A DNA stretch of 64,000 bases from assembly GCA_026393985.1 (NCBI GenBank), contig JAPKZB010000092.1, positions 124,001 to 188,000 of the forward strand, written 5' to 3'. The notes beneath the pieces were generated by a model. That model was not told the DNA's origin. It searched no databases and was given only the letters and a program-made list of their open reading frames with translations. Position 1 is the stretch's first letter. Every line of letters starts with the position of its first letter. Below are positions 25,914 through 33,856 of the stretch, one piece after another. The position numbers and the translations under genes were made by a program. The stretch comes from Acidobacteriota bacterium. Lineage in GTDB: Bacteria > Acidobacteriota > Terriglobia > Bryobacterales > Bryobacteraceae.

Positions 25914-27356
25914 GTGACTCTCCCGGATCTTTTCGAGTTCTCTTTTACCGGGCGCCGCCACGAGGTGGCGCTCGAATGGGACCGGGAGTACACCTTTGGC
26001 GAGATTGACGACCGGGCCTCCCGGATGGCGAATCTGCTGGCTGGGCGTGGTTTGGCAGGAGGGGACCGGGTTTGTGTCTACCTGCCGAACTGTCTCGAGT
26101 TTATCGACCTGTTTCTGGCCGCGACGCGGTTAGGGCTGATCTTTGTCCCGGTGAATGTGCTGTACCGCGACCGGGAGATCCGGCATATCCTGGCCGACGC
26201 GGATCCGGTGGCGCTGATCACGACGTCGGAGCTGCAGGCGCATGTGCCGCCGGGCGGGACGGTGTGGAGTGTTGAGGAGTTGCGGGCGGCCGTGGTGGAG
26301 TTTCCGGCGAGGCGGCGAGTAGCGGTGACCGACGGCGAGGCCCCGGCGGCCATTGTCTATACCTCCGGGACGACGGGGGCGTCGAAGGGCGCTGTGCTGA
26401 CGCATAACAACTTCATCGCGAACGCGATCAACATTGTCACCTGCTGGCAGATTACGGCGGCCGACCGCCTGCTGCTGACGCTGCCGCTGTTTCATGTGCA
26501 TGGTCTGGGCAACGGTCTGCACGCCTGGCTGCTGAGCGGCTGCCGGATGCGCCTAACCGAGCGTTTCGCGCATGAGCAGGCGGGCGGGTGGATGCGGGAG
26601 TTTGCGCCGACGTTGTTTTTCGGTGTCCCGACGATGTATGTGCGCATGCTGGAGTGGCCCGCGGCGGACGCGGCGGCTATTGGCGGGGGGATGCGGCTGT
26701 TTGTTTCGGGTTCGGCGCCGCTGCCGGCGCTGGTGCTCGAAGAGTTTTGTGGTCTCTATGGCCACACGATTCTCGAGCGCTACGGGATGAGCGAGACGCT
26801 GATGAACATTTCGAACCCGCTTTACGGGGAGCGCCGGCCGGGTTCGGTGGGGCTGCCGCTGCCTGGGGTAGCGGTACAGAACCGGCGGCCGGATGGGACG
26901 ATTGCGGCGGATGGCGAGGTGGGTGAGCTGTTTCTGCGCGGGCCCAACCTGTTTGCCGGCTATTGGCGAAAACCGGAGCTGTTTACGCCCGGGGATTGGT
27001 TTGCTACGGGCGACATCGCCGTCCGTGCGGCGGATGGCTACTATACGCTGCAGGGCCGGCGCAGCGACTTGATCATCTCGGGGGGATTCAACATCTACCC
27101 GCGCGAGATTGAGGAGTTTCTCGCCGAGCAGCCCGGGGTGGCTGAGGTGGCCGTGGCCGGGGTGCCGGACGCGCGGCGGGGCGAGGTGCCGGTGGCGTAT
27201 TTGGCCGGGGAGTTTGACGCCGGGCAGCTGGCCGAGGCTTGCCGTCGGCACTTGGCATCCTTCAAGATTCCCCGTGGGTTCGTTTTGGTGGAGAAGCTGC
27301 CGCGCACGGCGCTGGGCAAGGTGCAGAAACACCTATTGCCGCGCTGGGAGCCCTGA
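25914..27356 (+). CDS. matB: Malonyl-CoA synthetase-like acyl-CoA ligase (MatB family)
   Basis: 480-residue class I adenylate-forming enzyme. It has the P-loop YTSGTTGASKGAVLTHNN, the A5 region YGMSETLMNISNP, A7 TGDIAV, A8 GRRSDLIISGGFNIYPREIEE and the C-terminal A10 PRTALGKVQKHLL with the catalytic Lys. Length and motif wording fit MatB, which makes malonyl-CoA from malonate, ATP and CoA. The next gene is a MatC-like carrier, which supports malonate as substrate, although other short dicarboxylates or acids are possible. The start is GTG (25914). It overlaps matC by one base (TGATG). No malonyl-CoA decarboxylase (matA) is present, so malonyl-CoA would feed fatty-acid or polyketide synthesis or be decarboxylated elsewhere. 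Confidence 0.83.
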   Translation: MTLPDLFEFSFTGRRHEVALEWDREYTFGEIDDRASRMANLLAGRGLAGGDRVCVYLPNCLEFIDLFLAATRLGLIFVPVNVLYRDREIRHILADADPVALITTSELQAHVPPGGTVWSVEELRAAVVEFPARRRVAVTDGEAPAAIVYTSGTTGASKGAVLTHNNFIANAINIVTCWQITAADRLLLTLPLFHVHGLGNGLHAWLLSGCRMRLTERFAHEQAGGWMREFAPTLFFGVPTMYVRMLEWPAADAAAIGGGMRLFVSGSAPLPALVLEEFCGLYGHTILERYGMSETLMNISNPLYGERRPGSVGLPLPGVAVQNRRPDGTIAADGEVGELFLRGPNLFAGYWRKPELFTPGDWFATGDIAVRAADGYYTLQGRRSDLIISGGFNIYPREIEEFLAEQPGVAEVAVAGVPDARRGEVPVAYLAGEFDAGQLAEACRRHLASFKIPRGFVLVEKLPRTALGKVQKHLLPRWEP

Positions 27357-28456
27357 TGTTTGGCGCCGCGGCGCAGCTGTTTCTGACCCTGGCCGGGGTG
27401 AGTTTGCTGTTTGCGTGTCTGCAGGCCAACGGGGCGATGGAGGCGGCGGCGCAATGGGTGCTGCGGAGGTGCCGGGGCCGGGTGGCGCTGTTGCCGCTGC
27501 TGTTTTTCGTTTTAGCGGCGCTGCTGGCGATGGTGGGGCCGGGGGCGATCTTGAGCGTGGCGCTGCTGGCGCCGCTGGCGATGCGGACGGGGGTGCCGGC
27601 GGGAATTCCCCCTTTTTTGATTGCGCTGATGATCGGCAACGGGGCGAACGCGGGCAATTTGTCGCCGTTTTCATCGATTGGGGTGATTGTGCACGGGCTG
27701 CTCGGGCGGGGCGGGCTGGGAGGGCACGAGTTGCGGGTTTGGTTTTTCCATGCGGCGGCGCATGTGTTGGTGGCGCTGGTGGCTTACGGGCTGTTTGGCG
27801 GTTTGCGACTGGGTTGGCGGGCGGTAGCGGGGGAGGTGCGGGAGGCGGCGCCGCTCGGGCGGGCGCAGGCGGTTTCGCTGGGTGCGCTGGGGGCGTGGAT
27901 GTTGGGGGTGATGGGGTGGGGTTGGCCGCTGGGCTGGTCGGCGCTGGGGATGGCGGTGGGCTTGTTGGTGACGGGGCAGGCGGGATGGCGGGTGGCGGTG
28001 GGGAAGATGCCGTGGCGGGTGATTGCGCTGGTGGTAACGATTAGCACGGGGGTGGGGCTGCTCGAACGCGCCGGGGGTTTGCAATGGTTTCAAGCGGCGG
28101 TGGCGGGGTGGTCGACGCCGGCGACGGTGCATCCGCTGTTGGCGCTGTTGACCGGCCTGATTTCGGCCTATTCGAGCACATCGGCGGTGGTGCTGCCCGC
28201 GTTTTTGCCGATGGTGCCGGGGTTGGCGGCGCGGCTGCCGGGGACCGACCCGTTGGCGCTGGCGATTTCGGTGAACATCGGATCGGCGATGGTGGATGTT
28301 TCGCCGCTATCGACGATTGGGGCGCTCTGCATAGCGGCGGCGCCGGAGGGGGTGGACCGGGGGCGGCTGTTTACGCGGTTAATGATCTGGGGATTTGCGA
28401 TGGCGCTGGTAGCGGCGGGAATCTGTTACGTGGGCGCGCCTTGGTTTTCGGCGTGA
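27356..28456 (+). CDS. matC: MatC-like dicarboxylate (malonate) permease
   Basis: 366-residue membrane protein with about ten helices and two hairpin-type conserved loops (GPGAILSVALLAPLAMRTGV then IGNGANAGNLSPFSSIGVI; ISAYSSTSAVVLPAFLPMVP then NIGSAMVDVSPLSTIGALC). This pattern is that of SLC13/DcuC-like carriers, including MatC. Its start overlaps the matB stop, which points to malonate or a related dicarboxylate as cargo. It is somewhat shorter than typical MatC (about 430), mostly in the N-terminal half. It converges with the c-di-GMP gene across 22 bases. Confidence 0.75.
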   Translation: MFGAAAQLFLTLAGVSLLFACLQANGAMEAAAQWVLRRCRGRVALLPLLFFVLAALLAMVGPGAILSVALLAPLAMRTGVPAGIPPFLIALMIGNGANAGNLSPFSSIGVIVHGLLGRGGLGGHELRVWFFHAAAHVLVALVAYGLFGGLRLGWRAVAGEVREAAPLGRAQAVSLGALGAWMLGVMGWGWPLGWSALGMAVGLLVTGQAGWRVAVGKMPWRVIALVVTISTGVGLLERAGGLQWFQAAVAGWSTPATVHPLLALLTGLISAYSSTSAVVLPAFLPMVPGLAARLPGTDPLALAISVNIGSAMVDVSPLSTIGALCIAAAPEGVDRGRLFTRLMIWGFAMALVAAGICYVGAPWFSA

Positions 28457-28478
28457 TAGGGCGGGGTGGCCGGGGCGC

Positions 28479-30494
28479 TTAGCGGGTGAGGCAGACGACG
28501 GGCCGGGTGAGTAGTTGCTGCGCGTCAGTCTGCGTGAGCGGCCTCGAGAAGTGGTAGCCCTGGCCGAACTGACACAGCAGGGCCCGGAGCTGCTCCACCT
28601 GTTCGATGGTTTCTATGCCTTCGGCGACGACGCCGATGCCGAGGTTGTTCGCCAGGCTCATGATGGAATGGACGACCTGGAAGGATTGGAAGCTGCCGTC
28701 GATGCGGGCGATGAAGGAGCGGTCGATCTTGAGAGCGTGGAGCGGGAAGCGGTGGAGGTAGCTGAGTGAGGAGTAGCCGGTGCCGAAGTCGTCGATACTG
28801 AGTTTGACGCCGAGGCCGCGGAGTTGGAGTAGGGTGGCGATGGCGCGTTCGGGATTGCCCATGGTGGCGCCTTCGGTGATTTCGAGCGTGAGGGCGCTTG
28901 GTTCGATTCCGGCGTTGTGGAGCGCCCGCCCCACCTGCATGACAAAATTTGGTTGCCGGAACTGGCGCGGCGAGACGTTGACGCTGATGGTGAGGGGATT
29001 TTGGCGGGGGAAATGGTTCTGCCAGTGGCGGAGCGTCCGACAGGCTTCCTCGAGAACCCATTGCCCAATCGGGATGATGAGGCCCATGTTATCAGCGACG
29101 GGGATGAAATCGGAAGGGGGCACGATAGTGCTGCCGCGCCGCCAGCGGATGAGGGCTTCAAAGCCGATGATCTCGCCGTTGTCGAGCGCCACAATGGGCT
29201 GGTAGTTGAGGAGGAACTCCTGCCTGGTCAAGGCGCGCCGGAGATCGTTTTCGATGGTGAGCCGCCGGGCCGCCAGATCCCGCATGCTCCGATCGAAGAC
29301 ACTGCAGCGGGATTTGCCGCGGGACTTCGCCTGATACATGGCCATGTCGGCATCGCGCAGGATCTCGTCCCCGGAGTAGTATCCGGGGGCGGACAGGGCG
29401 ATGCCGATGCTGGCGCCGGAGTAGACGTCCTGGCCGTAAATCTGGAACGGCTGTTTCAGTACCTCCTGGATCTGTTCGGCGACCTGGAGCGGGCCGGATT
29501 CGGCTATGACGTCCTCGAGCAGGACGGTGAACTCATCGCCGCCCAGCCGGGCTACCACGGCGCCGCCGCACGAGGGTCGCGCGTATTGATCGGGAGGTGT
29601 AGTCAGTTCCAGGCGCTGCAGGGAGGACCTGATGCGGCGGGCGACGTGAACGATGAGCTGATCGCCGGCGTGATGCCCCATGCTGTCGTTGACGAGCTTG
29701 AAGTGGTCGAGATCGATAAAGAGAACGGCGCAGTGGGTGTCGCGCTGTTGTGCCTGGAGAAGCGCCTGCGCCAGGAGTTGCCGGAAACTCTGCCGGTTGG
29801 GCAGGCCGGTGAGAGCATCGTGGGTAGCGTCGTAGACGAGCTTGTCCTGGGAGATCTTGCGTTCGACGGCGCGGCTAAGCTGGATGCCGACCTGGGACAG
29901 GAGCGAGAGGAGGGAGGGATCCTCGTCCTGGACCCTGGTGCAGTAGAACTCAAGCAGGGCGGCGACCTCTTCGCCGATGATTACCGGAAAGGCGAAGGCA
30001 GCCCGGAGCTGGCCGGCGGCGCTCAGTTCCTGGCACTCGGCGTCGGGCTCGGCGGCGAGGTCCCGGATCCAGACCGGTTGCCTGACGGCGAGGACGCGCC
30101 CGGGCCAGCCGTCACTGGCTACCAGGGACCGTTGTTCGGTGAGGTCGCGGAGCTCAGCGAAGGCCGGGGCGAGATTGTCGTTCCAGATGCGGGCCGAGCG
30201 CAGCGGACTGGCGGCGGGGAGTTGATGATTCAGGTAGGCGTGCCCGACCTCCCAGCCGGTATGGTTGCAAATGCTCGTGACGGCGAAGCGCAAGGCCCCG
30301 GTGATGGAGGAGGATTGATTGGCGGTATCGGCAATGGAGACGAGGAGGCGCAACTCCTGCTGGGTCTGGTAGAGTTCGCGGAGGCCCTGCTCGGCGAGGA
30401 CTTCGGCTGCGAGCCGGGCTTTGTGCTCGCGCTCGAGGCGGCGGGAGAGCAGGGCGAGTTGTGCAACCGTGGTATCGTTCTCATCCGGCGGCAT
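28479..30494 (-). CDS. GAF-GGDEF-EAL c-di-GMP synthase/phosphodiesterase, partner of H-NOX
   Basis: 671 residues. A coiled coil (10-55) leads into a GAF-like domain (about 58-210), then GGDEF (220-400) and EAL (405-665). The cyclase motif is intact (RLGGDEF, 316-322), but the usual RxxD inhibitory site before it is absent and an insertion (TTPPDQYARPSCGG) precedes it. The EAL domain has E446-A-L, NVSPRQF, EITEG, DDFGTGYSSL, KIDRSFI and AEGIE, so phosphodiesterase activity is expected; the protein may be bifunctional. The start MPPDENDTT follows the upstream H-NOX stop by 7 bases. H-NOX proteins commonly control adjacent cyclases in response to NO, so NO-dependent control of c-di-GMP is the likely role. 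Confidence 0.93.
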   Translation of the reverse strand: MPPDENDTTVAQLALLSRRLEREHKARLAAEVLAEQGLRELYQTQQELRLLVSIADTANQSSSITGALRFAVTSICNHTGWEVGHAYLNHQLPAASPLRSARIWNDNLAPAFAELRDLTEQRSLVASDGWPGRVLAVRQPVWIRDLAAEPDAECQELSAAGQLRAAFAFPVIIGEEVAALLEFYCTRVQDEDPSLLSLLSQVGIQLSRAVERKISQDKLVYDATHDALTGLPNRQSFRQLLAQALLQAQQRDTHCAVLFIDLDHFKLVNDSMGHHAGDQLIVHVARRIRSSLQRLELTTPPDQYARPSCGGAVVARLGGDEFTVLLEDVIAESGPLQVAEQIQEVLKQPFQIYGQDVYSGASIGIALSAPGYYSGDEILRDADMAMYQAKSRGKSRCSVFDRSMRDLAARRLTIENDLRRALTRQEFLLNYQPIVALDNGEIIGFEALIRWRRGSTIVPPSDFIPVADNMGLIIPIGQWVLEEACRTLRHWQNHFPRQNPLTISVNVSPRQFRQPNFVMQVGRALHNAGIEPSALTLEITEGATMGNPERAIATLLQLRGLGVKLSIDDFGTGYSSLSYLHRFPLHALKIDRSFIARIDGSFQSFQVVHSIMSLANNLGIGVVAEGIETIEQVEQLRALLCQFGQGYHFSRPLTQTDAQQLLTRPVVCLTR

Positions 30495-30501
30495 GCAGTG
30501 G

Positions 30502-31074
30502 CTAATCCTCTGCGAGCGGGCTGTTGGTCGGTACCAGTTCCCGGAACCGGATGTCGAACCGGCACTGATGATCTCCTCGTATCTTACAATGCGGATGTTC
30601 GACAGTGATCTGCTCCTTGAAGACCAGGGCGGTACCTTCAATGAAGCCCTGGGCCAGGTCGCAGAGGCTGCGCGTAGAGTGATAGACCATGCGGAGGGTA
30701 TCGGTGGGAGCGTCTTCGAAGGAGAAGTCCGGCAGCAGGGCGCTGGGATAGAGCTTGCGGACCTCGGCGTGAATCACCCGGTTGATGGTCGGTAGCAGCG
30801 TACGTGCCGACGAGTGCCCTTCAAAAAAGATGCGATAGCGCTCGGCGAGCATAGGCATGGATTCGCGGCCGAACCAGCGGAGAACCTCGCCCGGGGGCAA
30901 CTGGAGCACTTCGGCCGCGACGCCGACAATGCGGAAAGCATCGGCGTCCGGGTAGTTGCCAATCGAGGTGTAGGCACCGTCCAGCCCTGCCTTATCGGGC
31001 AGTTGGTGCCATTGAGCGTCGCCGTAGGTGCGGGAGACTGCTGTTTCAAGCAGATTGAAAACTATACCCATCAT
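30502..31074 (-). CDS. H-NOX heme NO/O2-binding sensor protein, copy 1 (canonical ligands)
   Basis: 190-residue stand-alone H-NOX (HNOB) domain. It starts MMGIVFNLLETAVSRTYG. The proximal heme ligand is His102 (NRVIHAEV) and the heme-propionate motif Y131-x-S133-x-R135 reads YHSTR; these numbers coincide with those of the Thermoanaerobacter H-NOX as I recall it, so heme binding is expected. The C-terminal extension CKIRGDHQCRFDIRF has two Cys that could form a zinc site as in other H-NOX proteins. It lies directly upstream of the GAF-GGDEF-EAL gene in the same operon. No distal-pocket Tyr signature is evident, so NO rather than O2 binding is the better guess. Confidence 0.88.
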   Translation of the reverse strand: MMGIVFNLLETAVSRTYGDAQWHQLPDKAGLDGAYTSIGNYPDADAFRIVGVAAEVLQLPPGEVLRWFGRESMPMLAERYRIFFEGHSSARTLLPTINRVIHAEVRKLYPSALLPDFSFEDAPTDTLRMVYHSTRSLCDLAQGFIEGTALVFKEQITVEHPHCKIRGDHQCRFDIRFRELVPTNSPLAED

Positions 31075-31177
31075 GTTCGGAATACTCTCCGTGCTGCTAC
31101 TTGGCGTGCGGTGCGCGATGTCCCGGAATGATCCCCGAGCGTGAATCCTGATCCCGTCATGGAGCATATCGGCTCTG

Positions 31178-31200
31178 GGTTTCATTCGTTGAATGAAACC
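31178..31200. promoter_or_regulatory. Perfect 10-bp inverted repeat upstream of H-NOX copy 1
   Basis: The arms GGTTTCATTC and GAATGAAACC are perfectly complementary around a GTT spacer. The repeat lies about 104 bases upstream of the H-NOX start and downstream of the cyclase fossil. Its symmetry and position suggest a transcription-factor operator or a hairpin that ends read-through from the upstream copy; no T-tract follows on the minus strand. The matching place in the duplicated unit (about 32120-32140) keeps only fragments of this sequence. Confidence 0.5.
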
Positions 31201-31255
31201 TGCGGGAAAATCGACCGCGATTACGGGAGTAAAGGGCCTCCGGTACCAGCTTAGG

Positions 31256-31434
31256 GGTATCGGCAATGGAGACGAGGAGGCGCAACTCCTGCTGGGCTTG
31301 ATAGAGATCGCTGAGGCCCTGCTCGGCGTTGGACTTCGGCCGCGAGCCACGCTTTGTTCTCGCGTTCGAGGCGGCGGGAGAGCAGAGCGAGTCGTGCAAG
31401 CGGGAAATCGCTGGCATCGGGCGGCGGACAGCGG
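31256..31434 (-). pseudogene. Fossil 5' end of a second GAF-GGDEF-EAL gene
   Basis: This stretch aligns base by base with the first 170 or so bases of the intact cyclase gene (30324-30494). The protein-level remnant reads AEQGLSDLYQAQQELRLLVS, against AEQGLRELYQTQQELRLLVS in the intact gene. The start codon is destroyed (the CTGCATGCCG of the intact gene is CTGTCCG here) and homology stops at the IADT codons, exactly at the tandem-duplication junction. It is the truncated cyclase left behind H-NOX copy 2. Between this fossil and H-NOX copy 1 (31075-31255) I see no coding sequence, only the inverted repeat. Confidence 0.85.
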
Positions 31435-32007
31435 CTAATCCTTCGAAACCTGGCTGGTTGCTGGAACCGGTGCTAGGAACCGGATGTCAAATCGGCACTG
31501 ATGGTCTCCTCGTAACTTACAATGCGGATGTTCGACAGTGATCTGCTCCTTGAAGACCAGGGCGGTACCTTCAATGAAGCCCTGGGCCAGGTCGCAGAGA
31601 CTGCGCGAGGAGTGATACACCATACAGAGGGTATCGTCGGGGGCCTCTTCGAAGGAGAACTGCGGCAACAGGGCACCGGGATACAGTTTACGGACCTCAT
31701 CGTTGTGGACGCGGTTAATGGTCGGGAGAAAAGTGCGGACGGAAGAGTGATCAGTGAAGAATAAACTGTAGCGTTCGGCGACCATGCCCATGGATTCCCG
31801 GCCGAACCAGCGGAGAACCTCGCCCGGAGTCAACTGGAGTGTCTCAGCTGCGGCATTGACGATGCGGAAGGCGTCGGCGTCTGGATAGTTGCCGATCGAC
31901 GTGTACGCGCCGTCGAGCCCTGCCTTATCGAGCAGTTCGTACCACTGGGCTTCGCCGTAGGTACGGCAGACCGCCGCTTCGAGCAGATTGAAAACTACAC
32001 CCATCAT
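31435..32007 (-). CDS. H-NOX-like protein, copy 2, with displaced proximal histidine
   Basis: 190 residues, collinear with copy 1 without gaps. The YxSxR motif is kept (YHSSR, 131-135), but the proximal position 102 is Asn and the His sits at 101 (NRVHNDEV against NRVIHAEV in copy 1). On a helix this one-residue shift turns the imidazole about 100 degrees away from the heme, so normal ligation is doubtful. A GGGGAG Shine-Dalgarno sequence lies 10 bases before the chosen ATG (32007). An in-frame upstream start (32067) is possible but the shared MMG start favours 32007. Downstream is only the cyclase fossil, so it has no intact partner in cis. It may be decaying, or act as a heme-free or differently liganded variant. 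Confidence 0.8.
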   Translation of the reverse strand: MMGVVFNLLEAAVCRTYGEAQWYELLDKAGLDGAYTSIGNYPDADAFRIVNAAAETLQLTPGEVLRWFGRESMGMVAERYSLFFTDHSSVRTFLPTINRVHNDEVRKLYPGALLPQFSFEEAPDDTLCMVYHSSRSLCDLAQGFIEGTALVFKEQITVEHPHCKLRGDHQCRFDIRFLAPVPATSQVSKD

Positions 32008-32100
32008 TTGCTGAAAACTCCCCGGCGGAATACTGTCCGTACCACCATTTAATTTCCGGTGGGCCACTTGCCGGAATGATCCTTGGCCTGGAGCATCCCC

Positions 32101-32130
32101 ATTCTAGTGGATATCGGCTCCGGCTGTCGT
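32101..32130 (-). promoter_or_regulatory. Possible sigma70-type promoter for H-NOX copy 2
   Basis: On the minus strand, ACGACA (plus-strand 32125-32130) and TAGAAT (32101-32106) are separated by 18 bases, matching -35 at 4 of 6 and -10 at 5 of 6 positions. It would start transcription about 85 bases before the H-NOX copy 2 start. The corresponding sequence in copy 1 has diverged. Apart from this the 235-base gap 32008-32242 holds nothing I can identify. Confidence 0.35.
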
Positions 32131-32242
32131 TCATTGAGCCAAGGTCAGGCGGAAAGCCGGAAGCGCAGGCCACGTTTAGGTGAAAACCAGAAGCCCGAAA
32201 ATCACACGCCGCTTGATGGGAGCTTCCCTTCAAGAGTTTCGG

Positions 32243-32320
<78 letters not shown>

Positions 32321-32399
32321 CAAAAGGGCGTAACATTCACCAGAGTAGCACAGCGGCCACCGATTTGGGGGCTTGGCCCGCTCTTTATTCGCTCCGAAT

Positions 32400-33497
32400 T
32401 CACTCAACGATGCGACCGTCCGCCCGCAGGTGCAACCACCGGCCGCCCCACTGTACCGTATCTCCCCAAAGCCCGTTGACCCACACCGCCGCTCCCCAGA
32501 GATCGCGCAGGGGTACAAACCCCAGAAGCCACAAGACGTTTCGATCCTCGAGGCCCATCATGCCCGCCACGATGGCCACGTTCAGCCGCATGGCCAGCAG
32601 TAGAAAGCCGATAGCCCACTCGCCGGCCAGCAGGGCGACGATGGCCCAGACGGTGGCAAACGTGACCGGCATACCGAGATACCCGATCACGCCGCCGCGG
32701 GAGACGCGGATCGTGCGGGCCCAGCGCAACTGATGCTCGTGCGCCTCGCGCCAACCGCGGGCGCCGAGACTGGTTTCGACGACAGCGGTGCTGAGATGCA
32801 CGCGTTTGTCCAGTTTGCTGATTTCGAGTCCCAACTGGTAGTCATCGGCGATCCGGTCGGCGAGCACCTCCATGCCGCCGATGGCGGCGAGATCGGCCCG
32901 GCGCAGCAGAAGCGTCGAGCCCATGGCGAACTCTGCCACCCCGACCAGCGGGGCGACCAGCGTGCTGGGTGCGAAGTCGGTGGCGACGCCAAGCGCCTCG
33001 GCCAGGCCGGCGAGAGTTTCGGCCCGGCCCCGGTAGAGCGCCGTCACCAGCCCGACGCCGGGCTGTTCGAGGCCACCCATGATGGTCCGCAGATAGCGGG
33101 GCGGCGCCAGAATGTCGCCGTCGTTAATCAGGAGCACGTCGAACTGGGCGGCCCGGACGAGGTCGATGAGGGCGCCCACCTTCCGGTTGGGGGTGACGGT
33201 TTCGCGGGAGAGGAGGCGGATGCGGCGGTGGGGGAACTCCGCTATCAGACGTTCGATGTGCGGAACGGCGGGGTCGTCCGGGCTGGCCACCGAGAAGAGA
33301 ATTTCAAAGTGCGGATAGTCCTGGGCGGCGTGGGAGCGGAGAGCGGCGTAGAATTGGGGGTCGGCGCCGTAGACGGGCTTGAGAATGGAGATGGGCGGAA
33401 AGGCGGTGGGCGGCGGGTCGGTCTGGAAGAGCCGCTTGATGCTGGCGAGCAGGGCGATGAGCTGGTAGGCGAGCGGCGCGAGAAGGAGGTACGCCAT
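32400..33497 (-). CDS. hpnI: Hopanoid-associated glycosyltransferase HpnI
   Basis: 365-residue family 2 (ceramide-glucosyltransferase-like) enzyme with an N-terminal anchor helix (1-20), the catalytic part (35-265) and several C-terminal helices. Visible motifs are ISILKPVYG, the DxD in LLINDGDILAPP (126-128), IADDYQLG and the QLRWARTIR segment. HpnI transfers N-acetylglucosamine to bacteriohopanetetrol, the first step to composite hopanoids. The assignment rests on the fold plus the HpnJ gene in the same operon. It starts 2 bases after the DMT gene stop, so hpnJ-DMT-DMT-hpnI is one transcription unit. The 80 bases between its stop and the tRNA gene hold nothing recognised. Confidence 0.85.
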   Translation of the reverse strand: MAYLLLAPLAYQLIALLASIKRLFQTDPPPTAFPPISILKPVYGADPQFYAALRSHAAQDYPHFEILFSVASPDDPAVPHIERLIAEFPHRRIRLLSRETVTPNRKVGALIDLVRAAQFDVLLINDGDILAPPRYLRTIMGGLEQPGVGLVTALYRGRAETLAGLAEALGVATDFAPSTLVAPLVGVAEFAMGSTLLLRRADLAAIGGMEVLADRIADDYQLGLEISKLDKRVHLSTAVVETSLGARGWREAHEHQLRWARTIRVSRGGVIGYLGMPVTFATVWAIVALLAGEWAIGFLLLAMRLNVAIVAGMMGLEDRNVLWLLGFVPLRDLWGAAVWVNGLWGDTVQWGGRWLHLRADGRIVE

Positions 33498-33499
33498 AG

Positions 33500-33856
33500 T
33501 TAGAACGCTAGCAGATACACGCCGATGGCGACCAGCACCGTACCGGCCCAGCGAGCGGCGGTGACCTTCTCTTTCAGCAGAATGCGGGCGAGAACCGTCT
33601 CCGCCACGAGGCTCAGCGCCGTGGCCGGAACCGCGAAGCTCAGATCGGCCACCTGCAGCAGGGCGAGGAAGGCATAGAAAGAGATGGCCAGGAAGACGAC
33701 CGAGGCGATCAGGGGGGCCTTCGACAGGAGCGTGCGCAACAGGCGACCGATGCCGAAGTCCATCACCTCGCCCTGGCGCTTCATCTCCCAGCTTTGCAGC
33801 ACGTCGCTGGCTACCGTGCTCACGACAATAATCGCGACATAGATCCAGGGGCTCAT
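33500..33856 (-). CDS. Small DMT/EamA half-transporter, second of a pair
   Basis: 118-residue four-helix membrane protein of the SMR/EamA size class (MSPWIYVAIIVVSTVASDVLQ; PLIASVVFLAISFYAFLALLQ; DLSFAVPATALSLVAETVLAR; RWAGTVLVAIGVYLLAF). Such short DMT proteins work as dimers; adjacent unequal pairs such as ArnE/ArnF flip lipid-linked sugars. It overlaps the upstream DMT gene by ATGA, consistent with a heterodimer made in equal amounts. Position between hpnJ and hpnI suggests cargo related to composite hopanoids. Confidence 0.85.
   Translation of the reverse strand: MSPWIYVAIIVVSTVASDVLQSWEMKRQGEVMDFGIGRLLRTLLSKAPLIASVVFLAISFYAFLALLQVADLSFAVPATALSLVAETVLARILLKEKVTAARWAGTVLVAIGVYLLAF

Larger units (their letters stand above)
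30324..32188. repeat. Tandem duplication, two units of about 932 bp (H-NOX plus cyclase 5' end)
   Basis: Unit A runs about 30324-31255 and unit B about 31256-32188. Both H-NOX starts (31074, 32007) and both H-NOX stops (30502, 31435) are 933 bases apart, and the GGTATCGGCAATGGAGACGA sequence recurs 932 bases apart. Each unit contains the upstream region, an H-NOX gene and the first part of the cyclase gene. Unit A reads on into the full cyclase; in unit B the cyclase breaks off at the junction. The outer end near 32188 is approximate because similarity fades. Confidence 0.85.

Noticed and set aside
28917-30608. 563-codon open frame on the + strand
   Set aside because: Antisense of the GGDEF-EAL gene, whose domains and motifs are unmistakable.
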